IMG/VR virus record: IMGVR_UViG_3300022868_000039
Span: 1 to 44,136 of that record
DNA: 44,136 nt
DNA from: a virus
Strand: one strand, 5' to 3'
Shown piece after piece: positions 1 to 7,802 of the stretch (its first letter is position 1; every line of letters starts with the position of its first letter). A model generated the notes under the pieces. It saw only the letters and a program-made list of their open reading frames with translations. It was not told the DNA's origin and searched no databases. The position numbers were made by a program, and so were the translations under genes.

Positions 1-2
1 GC

Positions 3-83
3 TATCTTGCCACAAAATTATCTCTACCATTACAAGATGCAGAAGACTTAACTATCTTATTAAATAATCTTAATACTTTATGA
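3..83 (+). CDS. C-terminal end of an upstream gene (partial)
   Basis: The first bases read open in one frame up to a TGA at 81-83, giving 26 residues ending LTILLNNLNTL. The stop overlaps the groES start as ATGA, the same tight join seen between several other genes here. That spacing, and the codon composition, suggest it is the tail end of a real gene whose start lies outside the window. No function can be inferred from so short a piece. Confidence 0.5.
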   Translation, partial: YLATKLSLPLQDAEDLTILLNNLNTL

Positions 84-370
84 AAGACACAAAATTATTC
101 ACACCAGTAGACGGAGTAGTAGTAGAAATCCCAAAACAAACTAACACAGCAGGCATCGAATTGCCCGAAAGCTCAAGTAATAAAAAGAGTGAAGGAGTAA
201 TAGTATCTGAAAAGATTAAAGTAACAGAGAAATTATTAAAAGACTTTGGGAATCCTATTGAATTACAAAAAGGCACAAGAATAAAATTTTCAGAGGGCTA
301 TTCATTAGAAGACCAAGAAAATCTTTATTTCGTACCATTAGAGAAAATTTTAGGTATATATGACAACTAA
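80..370 (+). CDS. groES: GroES-like co-chaperonin
   Basis: This 96-residue protein has the length and pattern of the 10-kDa co-chaperonin that caps the GroEL cage. The segment around residues 19-31 (QTNTAGIELPESS) matches the GroES mobile loop, which normally reads T-x-GGI-x-LP. It is followed by the EGVIVS strand and a C-terminal part with a late ILGIYD. One glycine of the usual GGI is replaced by alanine. The gene starts in an ATGA overlap with the gene before it and has no Shine-Dalgarno. The partner GroEL lies 2.1 kb downstream on the same strand, with eight small ORFs in between. Phage GroES homologues (T4 gp31 type) are known to help fold capsid proteins; that role here is inference. 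Confidence 0.85.
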   Translation: MKDTKLFTPVDGVVVEIPKQTNTAGIELPESSSNKKSEGVIVSEKIKVTEKLLKDFGNPIELQKGTRIKFSEGYSLEDQENLYFVPLEKILGIYDN

Positions 371-809
371 ATGGGAACCCAATTTAAAGAAGGTTAAACT
401 CAAGCGTTCCCGAAAAGGTGCATTAGATATGGGGTTTCAAAAATTATGTGATTTAAATACTAAATATAATACAAGTATAAAATATCTTTCAGACATAAAG
501 GACTACTATGGAAAGATTGCTATAAACTTAAATAAATATGTGTTAGTAGCAAAGAACTATCCTTATGGATTTATGGTAAGTGTAGATGAAATGATAGTTA
601 ATTATTGCAAGAACCAAAATAAAAAATTATTATTATATTTAAAAAGTTCAAACAATATTTATGAGTTTGACCCTACTCAAATCATTCAATATGGAGAACC
701 CAATCAGCGAGGCAAGTCCACAATGTTAAACTTCAAGATTCAATTAGGTCAGAATTTTGAAAAAGTAGCTGAAAATCAGCTAAAAGCTAAACAATCAAAA
801 ATGTTTTAA
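360..809 (+). CDS. Hypothetical protein, 149 aa
   Basis: The gene overlaps the end of groES by 11 bases and reads in a different frame. The protein starts with a basic stretch (LKKVKLKRSRKG) and then has an alternating hydrophobic, tyrosine-rich core, suggesting a small soluble globular protein. The C-terminus (ENQLKAKQSKMF) is again basic and probably helical. I do not recognise a family. Tight coupling to groES suggests co-expression. Confidence 0.7.
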   Translation: MTTKWEPNLKKVKLKRSRKGALDMGFQKLCDLNTKYNTSIKYLSDIKDYYGKIAINLNKYVLVAKNYPYGFMVSVDEMIVNYCKNQNKKLLLYLKSSNNIYEFDPTQIIQYGEPNQRGKSTMLNFKIQLGQNFEKVAENQLKAKQSKMF

Positions 810-820
810 TTAAAAAAATT

Positions 821-1183
821 ATGTCTATTCAATCATTTTTTATCACTATTATTGTTCTTAGTTTGCTAATAGGAGTTATTGTAATAGTAGGAACAATAAT
901 CAGGAACGGCGAAATCAAAAAGAATAAAAAGTCCACCCCTCTAACCGTAGAAAATTTATCAGACTTTGCTTTTATTCAAACCTTTGAAGAATTTAGAGTA
1001 TATAAAAGTATGGTGAGAAATAACTATTGTATAACTTTTACCTTGAAGGTCGGAGAAATATCAGTTGACCGCAGATTGGAGGCACATACCTTTGAAGAAG
1101 TGTTATTCAAACTTAAAAATTGGTATAAAAAGAATAAAAGTAATTTAGAATTCATAGACCAAACTCTGGAGAAAGTAGATTAA
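821..1183 (+). CDS. Membrane-anchored hypothetical protein, 120 aa
   Basis: Residues 6-27 form one strongly hydrophobic segment (ITIIVLSLLIGVIVIVGTII) followed by a positively charged stretch (KKNKKS). This indicates a single N-terminal membrane anchor with a cytoplasmic C-terminal domain of about 85 residues. That domain mixes aromatic strands with helices. The start follows an A-run plus ATT, with no Shine-Dalgarno. No family recognised. Confidence 0.7.
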   Translation: MSIQSFFITIIVLSLLIGVIVIVGTIIRNGEIKKNKKSTPLTVENLSDFAFIQTFEEFRVYKSMVRNNYCITFTLKVGEISVDRRLEAHTFEEVLFKLKNWYKKNKSNLEFIDQTLEKVD

Positions 1184-1193
1184 ATATAAAAGT

Positions 1194-1367
1194 ATGCTTG
1201 AAAAGATTAAATTCACAAGAGATATTATTTTAGAAAGTTGTAAAGGTGGTGGTAACATTTTTAGAGAGGGGGAAGAAGTTGATATTATTGAGGGAATGGT
1301 GAAAGGTGAGTATGTGATAAAAGAACCATTATCAAATTTTAGTGTTAAAGTAAGAATACAAAATTAA
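1194..1367 (+). CDS. Small hypothetical protein, 57 aa
   Basis: A short ORF reading MLEKIKFTRDIILESCKGGG at the start and ending SVKVRIQN. It begins 10 bases after the previous stop and follows the same A/T-rich leader as its neighbours. The composition (EGEEVDII, VKGEYVI) suggests a small beta-rich domain resembling a short SH3-like fold, but this is only an impression. Nothing else occupies this interval. Confidence 0.55.
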   Translation: MLEKIKFTRDIILESCKGGGNIFREGEEVDIIEGMVKGEYVIKEPLSNFSVKVRIQN

Positions 1368-1414
1368 ACAATTAAAGGTTGTAAATAAATTAAACATAGA
1401 AAGAATATAAAAAT

Positions 1415-1594
1415 ATGAACACTGCATTAAAAGTCTTTTCAATTATTGGAATAGTATTTATTGGGATAGCCTTTTTAGGTAATATGGGTAATTTAGAAGC
1501 ATTGGGATACACCTTTTTTGTTGCAATGATTTGGTTACCACAATCTATAATTGGATTAATTGTTTCAAATAAAAAAGAAGTTGAGAAGAAGTAA
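1415..1594 (+). CDS. Small membrane protein with two TM segments, 59 aa
   Basis: The ORF encodes two hydrophobic segments, at about residues 4-21 (ALKVFSIIGIVFIGIAF) and 31-50, with a short polar turn (GNMGNLEA) between them and a charged tail (SNKKEVEKK). This hairpin topology is seen in many small phage membrane proteins, including some holins. Its place in the early block away from lysis genes argues against a firm holin call. It starts 47 bases after the previous stop. Confidence 0.55.
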   Translation: MNTALKVFSIIGIVFIGIAFLGNMGNLEALGYTFFVAMIWLPQSIIGLIVSNKKEVEKK

Positions 1595-1631
1595 CAAACC
1601 CTACGCAAAAACGATAAAACCCTATACAAAT

Positions 1632-2021
1632 ATGAATCTAAACAAATGGCTAAAAATTAATAAAAGAAAAGAAATACTAAACTATAAAATATTTTGGTAT
1701 AAGTGTGTTCCTTTTGTAATTGCTGAAGTTAAGAATAGGGAATGGGGTAGATTAGAAGAAATAGAAAAGAAAGAAGGAAAGACTTTAGAAATATTAAAGC
1801 AAATGTATAATTCAAATGGTAACTGGTATATTGTAGAAGGATTGGATTATTTCTGGTTTCACAGGCAATTATTTACTAAGCAAAAGGAAGAAGTTTTATT
1901 TAATGATAGTATGCACTTACAATATAATGGAAAGTCAGACAATGAAAAGTTTAAAATGTTAAAAGAACACGCCCAAGCAGATATTGATTCTATTTGGAAT
2001 AAAATATTTAAGAAAAAGTAA
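1632..2021 (+). CDS. Hypothetical protein, 129 aa
   Basis: The frame is open further upstream to 1560, but that start would overlap the membrane-protein gene ending at 1594. The ATG at 1632 (MNLNKWLKINKRK) has the usual A/T-rich leader and avoids the overlap. The protein is charged, rich in Lys, Glu, Trp and Tyr, with motifs such as WYIVEGLDYFWFHRQLF in the middle. It looks like a small soluble protein. No family recognised. Confidence 0.6.
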   Translation: MNLNKWLKINKRKEILNYKIFWYKCVPFVIAEVKNREWGRLEEIEKKEGKTLEILKQMYNSNGNWYIVEGLDYFWFHRQLFTKQKEEVLFNDSMHLQYNGKSDNEKFKMLKEHAQADIDSIWNKIFKKK

Positions 2022-2025
2022 ATAT

Positions 2026-2205
2026 ATGACAACCAGAAAAGAGTTTTTAAAAAAGTTTGCAGATATGCCTTTAGAAAAAAGAAATAAGGTAGCTTTAAAT
2101 ATTAATCATAATAATATTAATCAGCCCGTTTCTTGGAATGTGTGTTGGCTGGAAATTCAGTACAATACAGAACTAAGTAAAGAAATATTAACTAAACTTA
2201 ATTAA
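2026..2205 (+). CDS. Small hypothetical protein, 59 aa
   Basis: I chose the ATG at 2026 (MTTRKEFLKKFADMPLEKRN), four bases after the previous stop, over one at 1984 inside the upstream gene. The N-terminal half is a basic amphipathic helix. The C-terminal half contains SWNVCWLEIQYNTELSKEIL. No family recognised. Confidence 0.55.
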   Translation: MTTRKEFLKKFADMPLEKRNKVALNINHNNINQPVSWNVCWLEIQYNTELSKEILTKLN

Positions 2206-2217
2206 TATATAACTTTT

Positions 2218-2460
2218 ATGGATAAAGTATATTGTAAAAATTGTAGGCATAAAGCATCTTGTGGATTATGGTGTGAAAACCCACTTGTTTTAGCTGTTGA
2301 AAAAAAGAAATTAGAAGATGAGTTTGGCGCAACGAGTGGTAATAAATATAGTGGTGTACAGAAAGATTATGTGAAAGTATCAGTAAGAACTTGGAAAGTA
2401 AATAAAGAGGGTGAGTGCAAAATTTACAAAAAGAAATGGTATAAATTTTGGATTAAATAA
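2218..2460 (+). CDS. Cysteine-rich, probably zinc-binding small protein, 80 aa
   Basis: Residues 5-20 read CKNCRHKASCGLWCEN, with four cysteines spaced C-x2-C-x4-C-x3-C. A fifth cysteine comes late (GECKIY), followed by a very aromatic, basic C-terminus (KKKWYKFWIK). This arrangement suggests a small zinc-binding domain. It sits directly upstream of groEL. The function is unknown. Confidence 0.65.
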   Translation: MDKVYCKNCRHKASCGLWCENPLVLAVEKKKLEDEFGATSGNKYSGVQKDYVKVSVRTWKVNKEGECKIYKKKWYKFWIK

Positions 2461-2484
2461 ATAATTAATAAAACTAAAAAAATT

Positions 2485-4104
2485 ATGTCTAAACAAATTA
2501 AGAAATCACTTGAAGCACGTAATTCCATTAAAAAAGGAATGGATACCTTAGCAGATATTGTAACTGCTACTCTTGGTCCGAAAGGACGAAACATTATAAT
2601 TGAAAAAGAATTTGGAGACCCTGATATTGTTCAAGACGGAGTAATTGTAGCCCGAAGTATAGAACTAAAAGACCGTTTTGAAAACACAGGGGCTGAATTA
2701 GCAAAGTCAGTTGCTATTAGAACAAATAATGAGGCAGGGGATGGAACAACCACAGCCATAGTATTGGCTCAAGCAATGGTTAATGAGGGAATGAAATATT
2801 CTGAATTGGGGATAGGTGCTTTGGGATTAAGACGAGGAATGAAAGAGGCTATTTCTGATATAGTGAAAGAATTAGAATCTCTTGCCACTCCCATAAAAGA
2901 TAAACAACAAATGGAAGAAATTGCTACTATCTCTGCAAAAGATAAAAGCATAGGAAAAATAGTTGCAGACTCAATGGATAAAGTAGGCAAGACAGGAGTA
3001 GTTAATACTGAAAAAGGACAAACCAATGAGATTACTCAAGAAATAGTTGAGGGATTTAGGTTTGACAAAGGATTTGTTTCTCCTTATATGGTAACTAATC
3101 GGGAAAAAGGAGTCAGTGAATTAGCAGATATTTATATTTTAATCACAGACAAATCTATTTCAGATGTTCAGAAAATATTACCACTCTTAGAAAAGGTAGC
3201 TACTCAAGGTCAAAAACAATTAGCCATAATCTGTGGAGATATAACAGGAAATGCTTTAGTAACTTTTGTAGTAAATAATGTAAAAGGAACATACAAAGGA
3301 GTAGCAATCAAAGCCCCTTATTATGGAGATAAGCAAAAACAAGCATTAGAAGACATTGCTATCCTAACAGGTGGAGTAGTTATCAGCCAAGATGTAGGAT
3401 TAGAATTAAAAGATGTAGAGATTGAACATTTAGGCAAAGCCAAAAAATTAGTTGCTACAAAAGACCATACTACTATTATTGAAGGACAAGGCGAGAAAGA
3501 AGAAGTTAAGAAAAGAATAAAGCAACTCCAATCTGAATTAGATAAAGAAAAGAATGATTACATAAAGGAAACTTTACGGGAAAGACTTGGCAGACTTTCA
3601 GGAGTAGTAGCAGTAATTAAAATTGGGGCTAATAGTGAGGTGGAACAAAGAGAACTTGAAACCAGAGTTGAAGACGCTATAAGTGCCACTCAGTCAGCCT
3701 TAGAAGAAGGCGTAGTTATTGGCGGTGGCTTAGCTTTAATTTTAGCTAATCATACACTCGAGCATTTAGATAAAGAACCACTTACTGAGGATGAAGAAAA
3801 GGGTTATAAAATAATAATGAAAGCAATAGAAAAACCGTTTATAAAAATATTAGAAAATGCAGGCGAGAAAAGTGAAGTAATTTTAGAAAAGATGATTGCT
3901 GAGCATACTAATAAGAAATCTAATTTAGGATATAATGCTGAAACAGGTGAGTATGTTGATATGTTTAAAGAAGGAATTATTGACCCTAAAAAAGTAGTTA
4001 GATGTGCTTTAGAAAATGCAGGCAGTATTGCAGAAATGTTCTTATCCACAGAAGGAGTAATCTGTTTTGAAGATGAGGAAATTCCTAAGCAACCTTTAGC
4101 CTAA
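2485..4104 (+). CDS. groEL: GroEL chaperonin (60 kDa, Cpn60)
   Basis: This 539-residue protein is a full-length group I chaperonin, the ATP-driven folding cage capped by GroES. Visible signatures are GPKGRN (residues 31-36) and GDGTTT (85-90), both nucleotide-binding, and EEGVVIGGGLALI in the second equatorial segment. The usual Gly-Gly-Met tail is missing; the protein ends DEEIPKQPLA. The gene follows a 24-base gap ending AAAAAAATT-ATG, with no Shine-Dalgarno. Phage-encoded GroEL is known but uncommon, and having both GroEL and GroES suggests the virus supplies its own complete folding machine. Confidence 0.96.
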   Translation: MSKQIKKSLEARNSIKKGMDTLADIVTATLGPKGRNIIIEKEFGDPDIVQDGVIVARSIELKDRFENTGAELAKSVAIRTNNEAGDGTTTAIVLAQAMVNEGMKYSELGIGALGLRRGMKEAISDIVKELESLATPIKDKQQMEEIATISAKDKSIGKIVADSMDKVGKTGVVNTEKGQTNEITQEIVEGFRFDKGFVSPYMVTNREKGVSELADIYILITDKSISDVQKILPLLEKVATQGQKQLAIICGDITGNALVTFVVNNVKGTYKGVAIKAPYYGDKQKQALEDIAILTGGVVISQDVGLELKDVEIEHLGKAKKLVATKDHTTIIEGQGEKEEVKKRIKQLQSELDKEKNDYIKETLRERLGRLSGVVAVIKIGANSEVEQRELETRVEDAISATQSALEEGVVIGGGLALILANHTLEHLDKEPLTEDEEKGYKIIMKAIEKPFIKILENAGEKSEVILEKMIAEHTNKKSNLGYNAETGEYVDMFKEGIIDPKKVVRCALENAGSIAEMFLSTEGVICFEDEEIPKQPLA

Positions 4105-4105
4105 T

Positions 4106-4327
4106 ATGAAAAGATATAAAGTAATGATTAGAGATTTCAGAAATTCACCAAACGGAGAGTGGAAAGTATTAGAATTAAGATATGACCACAGAACAGGAAA
4201 AAAGGGAGTAGCAGTTTTTAAACATAAACACGAAGCTAAGGAATGTGAATCAATCGCTCATCGTTTATCAGAAAATAGTATTAAAACTAAAATAATTTAT
4301 GAACAAAAAAATGAATACCGAAAATGA
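4106..4327 (+). CDS. Hypothetical protein, 73 aa
   Basis: The gene starts one base after the groEL stop, so the two are probably co-transcribed and translationally coupled. The protein is very basic and charged (MKRYKVMIRDFRNSPNGEWK at the N-terminus), with a strand-turn-strand feel followed by a helix (HEAKECESIAHRLSENSIK). It ends in TGA, showing that UGA is read as stop. No family recognised. Confidence 0.65.
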   Translation: MKRYKVMIRDFRNSPNGEWKVLELRYDHRTGKKGVAVFKHKHEAKECESIAHRLSENSIKTKIIYEQKNEYRK

Positions 4328-5324
4328 CAACCCAAATAAAACTTATCATCAAGAAGTAGCGGAAGATATTGTTAAGGGTCTAAACAAAAAAACTATTGAG
4401 TTAAATGACCCTTTAAATTTTGAGTGCGTTGCTTGTGGTAAATGCTGTTATAATCAAGATATTATTCTCAATACCTATGATATGTTACAGTTTCGCAGAG
4501 AGTTTGAAAAGCCGACCTTTGCTCTTGGAATTGCTGGTCTGTACACTGTACATAAAGGACCAAACTCAAAAATGCCCGTTTATTTATTAAAATTTCTTAG
4601 AGAACCAGAGAGTAATATATCAATGTGTCCTTTTCTTAGACCAGAATTTCAAACAGAATTAGACCAAGTAAAAAAAGATAATAGACCACAAGAAGAAGTA
4701 ATAGAAGAAATGAAAGTCATAGTTAAGAAAAATGTTACTTTAGGAAAAACTAAGCAAGTATGTTCTATCCATAAAAATAGTCCGACTGTATGCAAACTAT
4801 ACCCATTAGGCAGAGTTTCTGTTAGACCAAAAGATAGTGGTATTAGTAATACTAAAGAAGAAGTAAGATTCCTCAAATTAGAAAAAGACAGATTATTCTG
4901 CCCAGAGAAATGTTTTGAATGTAAAAATACAGTAAAAGATTATTTGACCAAAAATAAAGTAACAGATGAATTTAATTTTCAAAAGGAATATAATATGCTG
5001 ATTAGTAGATTTGCCGAAATAATCAGTGAGCAAAAAGTTTTTCCTGAATATAAACAACTGGCTACTCTTCTTTATGATTTTGATGCTATAGCGATATATC
5101 AAAAATTAAAAAAGCAAGCACCAACTAATGCTAATTTAGACGATGTAATAAGTAAAAATAAAGAGGCTGAAAGGTATTTTGAACAATTCCCAGAGTTAGA
5201 CCAAAGTTTACTATCAAAGTCGTTAGATAAAAATGCCTCTGACTCTTTATTAGAATATACTTTATCTCATCTAACTGACGCTTATAAAGAGTATTTAAAG
5301 GTACTTCAACAAAAATATGCTTAA
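4299..5324 (+). CDS. YkgJ-type cysteine-cluster protein (putative metal-binding)
   Basis: Near residue 45 the protein has FECVACGKCC, the C-x2-C-x2-CC signature of the YkgJ/FliB-like cysteine-cluster family (putative zinc- or iron-chelating domain). Later family features follow: CPFL, CSIHKNSPTVCKLYPLGR (the CxIYxxRPxxCRxFP-type element) and a CPEKCFECK cluster. The C-terminal 130 residues are helical and outside the family core. Members are often annotated as Fe-S or zinc proteins with unclear chemistry. The start is at 4299 or 4311 (MNTEND); both overlap the preceding gene. The stop overlaps the ParB start. A smaller relative lies just beyond ParB at 6162. Confidence 0.75.
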   Translation: MNKKMNTENDNPNKTYHQEVAEDIVKGLNKKTIELNDPLNFECVACGKCCYNQDIILNTYDMLQFRREFEKPTFALGIAGLYTVHKGPNSKMPVYLLKFLREPESNISMCPFLRPEFQTELDQVKKDNRPQEEVIEEMKVIVKKNVTLGKTKQVCSIHKNSPTVCKLYPLGRVSVRPKDSGISNTKEEVRFLKLEKDRLFCPEKCFECKNTVKDYLTKNKVTDEFNFQKEYNMLISRFAEIISEQKVFPEYKQLATLLYDFDAIAIYQKLKKQAPTNANLDDVISKNKEAERYFEQFPELDQSLLSKSLDKNASDSLLEYTLSHLTDAYKEYLKVLQQKYA

Positions 5325-6171
5325 AGAAATAAATATCAACCAAATCAAGAAAAGCCCAAGTAACCCAAGGTATTTATTTGATAAGATTGCTTTGCAAGAT
5401 TTGGCAGATACTATCAAAGTTCAAGGAGTAATCCACCCAATTGAAATAGATGAGAATGAAACGATTATTTGCGGAGAAAGACGGTGGCGGGCAGCAAAAT
5501 TGGCAGGATTAAAAACTATACCTTGCACAGTAAAAACAGGGCTAACCCCACTTCAGAAATTACAAAGACAGTACATTGAAAATGCACAGCATTTAGATTT
5601 AAACATAGTTGAGAAAGGGAGAGCTTTCAGAAATATGCTTAAATTTAAAAAAGATGAACTGTTAATGGATAGAGATGAACGCCACAAATCTGATTATCAT
5701 TCTAAAGGCATAAAGGAATTATCAGAGCAACTTGGAGAAACTGCCTGGACAATCAGAGAATCAATCTGTTTAGTAGATGAAGAAAAAGCTATTACACAAG
5801 CCATAGAAAAAGAAGAAGTACCTTATACACATATTATTCAAGCTAACAAAGTTAAAGAGCCAAAATTAAGAGAAAAAGTTAAACAAAAAATCTTAAATAA
5901 TGATTTTTCCAATCGTGAAACTTTAAAAGACACCATTGATTTAATAAATCAAAATCCTGATTATGCTAAAATTCTAATGAGCAAAGACGGAGAAGATTTA
6001 AAAGAAGCCATAGAGCATATTGTAGATACTGATTTGATTACCAAACAAGATTTAAAGAAAACAACCTTAATGCAAGCATTTCCTTATATTGAAGAAGAAT
6101 ATAAAAAGTTTAAAAAGTCCAGTAAGAATTTAGATAAATTTATTCAGCATTTAAAGGATATATGCAAGTAA
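5317..6171 (+). CDS. ParB/Spo0J-like DNA-binding protein
   Basis: The first 100 residues match the ParB N-terminal (CTPase/nuclease-like) domain: SPSNPR, the segment DLADTIKVQGVIHPIEI, the GERRWRAAKLAG box, and ENAQHLDLNIVEKGRAF in place of the usual ENLQR-E-E-A motif. A helix-turn-helix-like region follows (IKELSEQLGETAWTIRESI). The C-terminal part is helical. No ParA is seen in the window. ParB proteins bind centromere-like sites to segregate DNA; phage homologues also act as regulators or in plasmid-like maintenance. Which applies here is open. The gene overlaps both neighbours by 8-10 bases. Confidence 0.88.
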   Translation: MLKEININQIKKSPSNPRYLFDKIALQDLADTIKVQGVIHPIEIDENETIICGERRWRAAKLAGLKTIPCTVKTGLTPLQKLQRQYIENAQHLDLNIVEKGRAFRNMLKFKKDELLMDRDERHKSDYHSKGIKELSEQLGETAWTIRESICLVDEEKAITQAIEKEEVPYTHIIQANKVKEPKLREKVKQKILNNDFSNRETLKDTIDLINQNPDYAKILMSKDGEDLKEAIEHIVDTDLITKQDLKKTTLMQAFPYIEEEYKKFKKSSKNLDKFIQHLKDICK

Positions 6172-6452
6172 ATAAATGTAAGAAGTGTAATGGTGCTTGT
6201 TGTAAAGAAATGTTCTTAAATTTAGGTAAATATAATAAAGCAGATAAATACCATAAAGATTATGTCAAATGGATTAAATTACACGGAATTAAAACCAAAA
6301 TAGTTAATAACAATCTTTATATTCAATTAAAAATAAAGTGTACAAAATTAAAAAATAGTAAGTGTTTAATTTATAAACATAGACCGTTGCTTTGTAAAGA
6401 GTTTAATTGTAATGATTTATTTTTTATAAGACTAAATAAAAGATTTAATTAA
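6162..6452 (+). CDS. Small cysteine-cluster protein (YkgJ-like), 96 aa
   Basis: The sequence begins MQVNKCKKCNGACCKEMF, a C-x2-C-x3-CC cluster. It ends with CLIYKHRPLLCKEFNCND, close to the CxIYxxRPxxCRxF element of the YkgJ family. It is therefore a minimal version of the larger protein at 4299-5324. Between the clusters is a lysine-rich stretch. The gene overlaps the end of the ParB gene by 10 bases, so ParB is sandwiched between two cysteine-cluster proteins. Confidence 0.7.
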   Translation: MQVNKCKKCNGACCKEMFLNLGKYNKADKYHKDYVKWIKLHGIKTKIVNNNLYIQLKIKCTKLKNSKCLIYKHRPLLCKEFNCNDLFFIRLNKRFN

Positions 6453-6460
6453 ATAGCTTT

Positions 6461-6625
6461 ATGAATAAAAATGAAAAAATAATTCAAGTTATGCCACAAG
6501 ATGAATCTTATGGGGTAGTCCTCACTAACCAAGGCAATTTATATAATTACACACTAACAAAAAATTTAACTACAGGAAGAATCACAATTATTTCTTTATA
6601 CGCTGAAGTAGAGTTAGATGTTTAA
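6461..6625 (+). CDS. Small hypothetical protein, 54 aa
   Basis: A short ORF with start MNKNEKIIQVMPQDESYGVV, 8 bases after the previous stop. The pattern GVVLTNQGNLYNYTL and the end TIISLYAEVELDV suggest a compact beta-sheet, like a small WD/PQQ-type blade or SH3-like fold. No family recognised. It fills an interval with no competing reading frame. Confidence 0.5.
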   Translation: MNKNEKIIQVMPQDESYGVVLTNQGNLYNYTLTKNLTTGRITIISLYAEVELDV

Positions 6626-6887
6626 TCTTAATCCTATGAATATATTTACTAAATTTAAGCAAAAACGAGCCATAAAGCAATATCAGAAGTACCGAAATAC
6701 CCCTTGCCCAAAATGTAACCAGCTGAATTGGAATTATTGTTTTGCCCCTTATCTTAAAAATAAAGAAAAATGTAGTATAGAAGCCAGAGTGTGTAAAAAC
6801 TGTGGATATAAAGACACAAACGGACATATTATTTCTAATGAGATAAAACTTAATTCAGAACTTACTTTTAAAGTAAGTCAAAAATAA
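6618..6887 (+). CDS. Zinc-ribbon protein, 89 aa
   Basis: The protein carries CPKCNQLNWNYC early and CSIEARVCKNCGYKDTNG later, giving two C-x2-C knuckles of a zinc ribbon. The ATG at 6618 overlaps the previous gene by 8 bases; an ATG at 6636 (MNIFTKFKQKR) behind AATCTTAATCCT is an equally good start. The N-terminus is basic. A nucleic-acid-binding or protein-docking role is typical of such small ribbons, but no target can be inferred. Confidence 0.65.
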   Translation: MFNLNPMNIFTKFKQKRAIKQYQKYRNTPCPKCNQLNWNYCFAPYLKNKEKCSIEARVCKNCGYKDTNGHIISNEIKLNSELTFKVSQK

Positions 6888-6894
6888 TAATCTT

Positions 6895-7206
6895 ATGGAT
6901 ACTAAAAAAATACAAACTATCCCTGAAAAAGAATTAGTCAATGCCATTTGTTATAATTCAGGGCATTCCTCAGGACAAGTAAGAAAAATTCTTTCTTCAA
7001 TGAAAGAGCATATAACAAAAGAATTAAAATCAGGCAACGCAGTTAAATTAGGATTTTTTGGTAAATTCACCCCTTTTTATAGAGCACCCCGCCAAGTTAA
7101 AAACCCAAGAAATAAACAAATGATGGAAGTAAAAGGGTTAAAACTAATTAAATTTAGAGCCAGCAAAGCCCTAAAAGACACTGTAAAAGATACTTATGAT
7201 AATTAA
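6895..7206 (+). CDS. HU/IHF-family DNA-bending protein
   Basis: At 103 residues it has the size and pattern of the HU/IHF family: an N-terminal helical dimerisation part (KELVNAICYNSGHSSGQVRK), then AVKLGFFGKFTPFYR, in place of the usual V-x-L-x-GFG-x-F, then the arm AFRxxRxxRNP-like segment APRQVKNPRNKQ, and a final FRASKALKDTVKD. These dimers bend and compact DNA. In a phage it may serve packaging, replication or recombination. The start is one of the exact AATCTTATG contexts and the only one on the plus strand. Confidence 0.9.
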   Translation: MDTKKIQTIPEKELVNAICYNSGHSSGQVRKILSSMKEHITKELKSGNAVKLGFFGKFTPFYRAPRQVKNPRNKQMMEVKGLKLIKFRASKALKDTVKDTYDN

Positions 7207-7226
7207 GAGTATAGAATAAACTTTTT

Positions 7227-7505
7227 ATGAAAAACCAAAAATACATCAATGAAGATTTAGATTTCATTTTTATCCGTGCCCAAGATAAAAACGGAAAATG
7301 GAACAGCCTCTCAGTTCGTGAATTAGATAAACAGCAATGGGAAGATTATTTAACCAGACACTTTGGGGATGGAAAGAGATTTTGGAAGACTCTGACTCCC
7401 GAAGTAGAACAAGAAGAATGGAGTAATGAAGATAAATTAGGAATAATTAATTGGTTAGCTGACCAGGGGGCAGTATTTGTAATGATAAAAAGAGAAGCCA
7501 GATAA
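7227..7505 (+). CDS. Hypothetical protein, 92 aa
   Basis: An acidic, tryptophan-rich protein with DFIFIRAQDKNGKWNSLSVR near the N-terminus and EVEQEEWSNEDKLGIINWL later. The N-terminal part looks like a short beta-hairpin and the rest helical. No family recognised. It lies 20 bases after the HU-like gene. Confidence 0.65.
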   Translation: MKNQKYINEDLDFIFIRAQDKNGKWNSLSVRELDKQQWEDYLTRHFGDGKRFWKTLTPEVEQEEWSNEDKLGIINWLADQGAVFVMIKREAR

Positions 7506-7511
7506 AATTTT

Positions 7512-7802
7512 ATGCAGAATCAACCAAACACCACAAAAAATAAAAAGAAACAAAAGAAGTTTAAATTGAAACCTACAACTCTTTGGGAAAATTTGAGTCC
7601 TGAAAGTAGACAGGCACTGCTTTTAGCAAAGTCAAGTATCCATAAAGAGTCAAATCAACAATATGAGTCAAAAAAGCGAAAAAGAAAATTCAAAAGAGCT
7701 AAACAACATCATAACTACCTTAGCAAAAATACAAGACCAACTCTGGAAAGAAAAGAGAGTAACGACCAAGGAAGAGCTTTATCAAATAGCAGTTATAGGT
7801 AG
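7512..7802 (+). CDS. Hypothetical basic protein overlapping the next gene, 96 aa
   Basis: The first 50 residues look like a normal gene: a lysine-rich start then TLWENLSPESRQALLLAKSS. After 7663 another gene runs in a different frame. There this frame becomes Lys/Arg/Ser-rich and low in complexity (KKRKRKFKRAKQHHNY), as expected where the other frame is constrained. The two ORFs share 140 bases. Either both are translated, or an undetected +1 event or sequencing error joins the first half to the second ORF. Confidence 0.45.
   Translation: MQNQPNTTKNKKKQKKFKLKPTTLWENLSPESRQALLLAKSSIHKESNQQYESKKRKRKFKRAKQHHNYLSKNTRPTLERKESNDQGRALSNSSYR

Noticed and set aside
7668-7676. Slippery A AAA AAG in the overlap of two small ORFs
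   Set aside because: The heptamer is in the phase of the first ORF, but the second ORF is in the +1 frame; a -1 slip would not join them.
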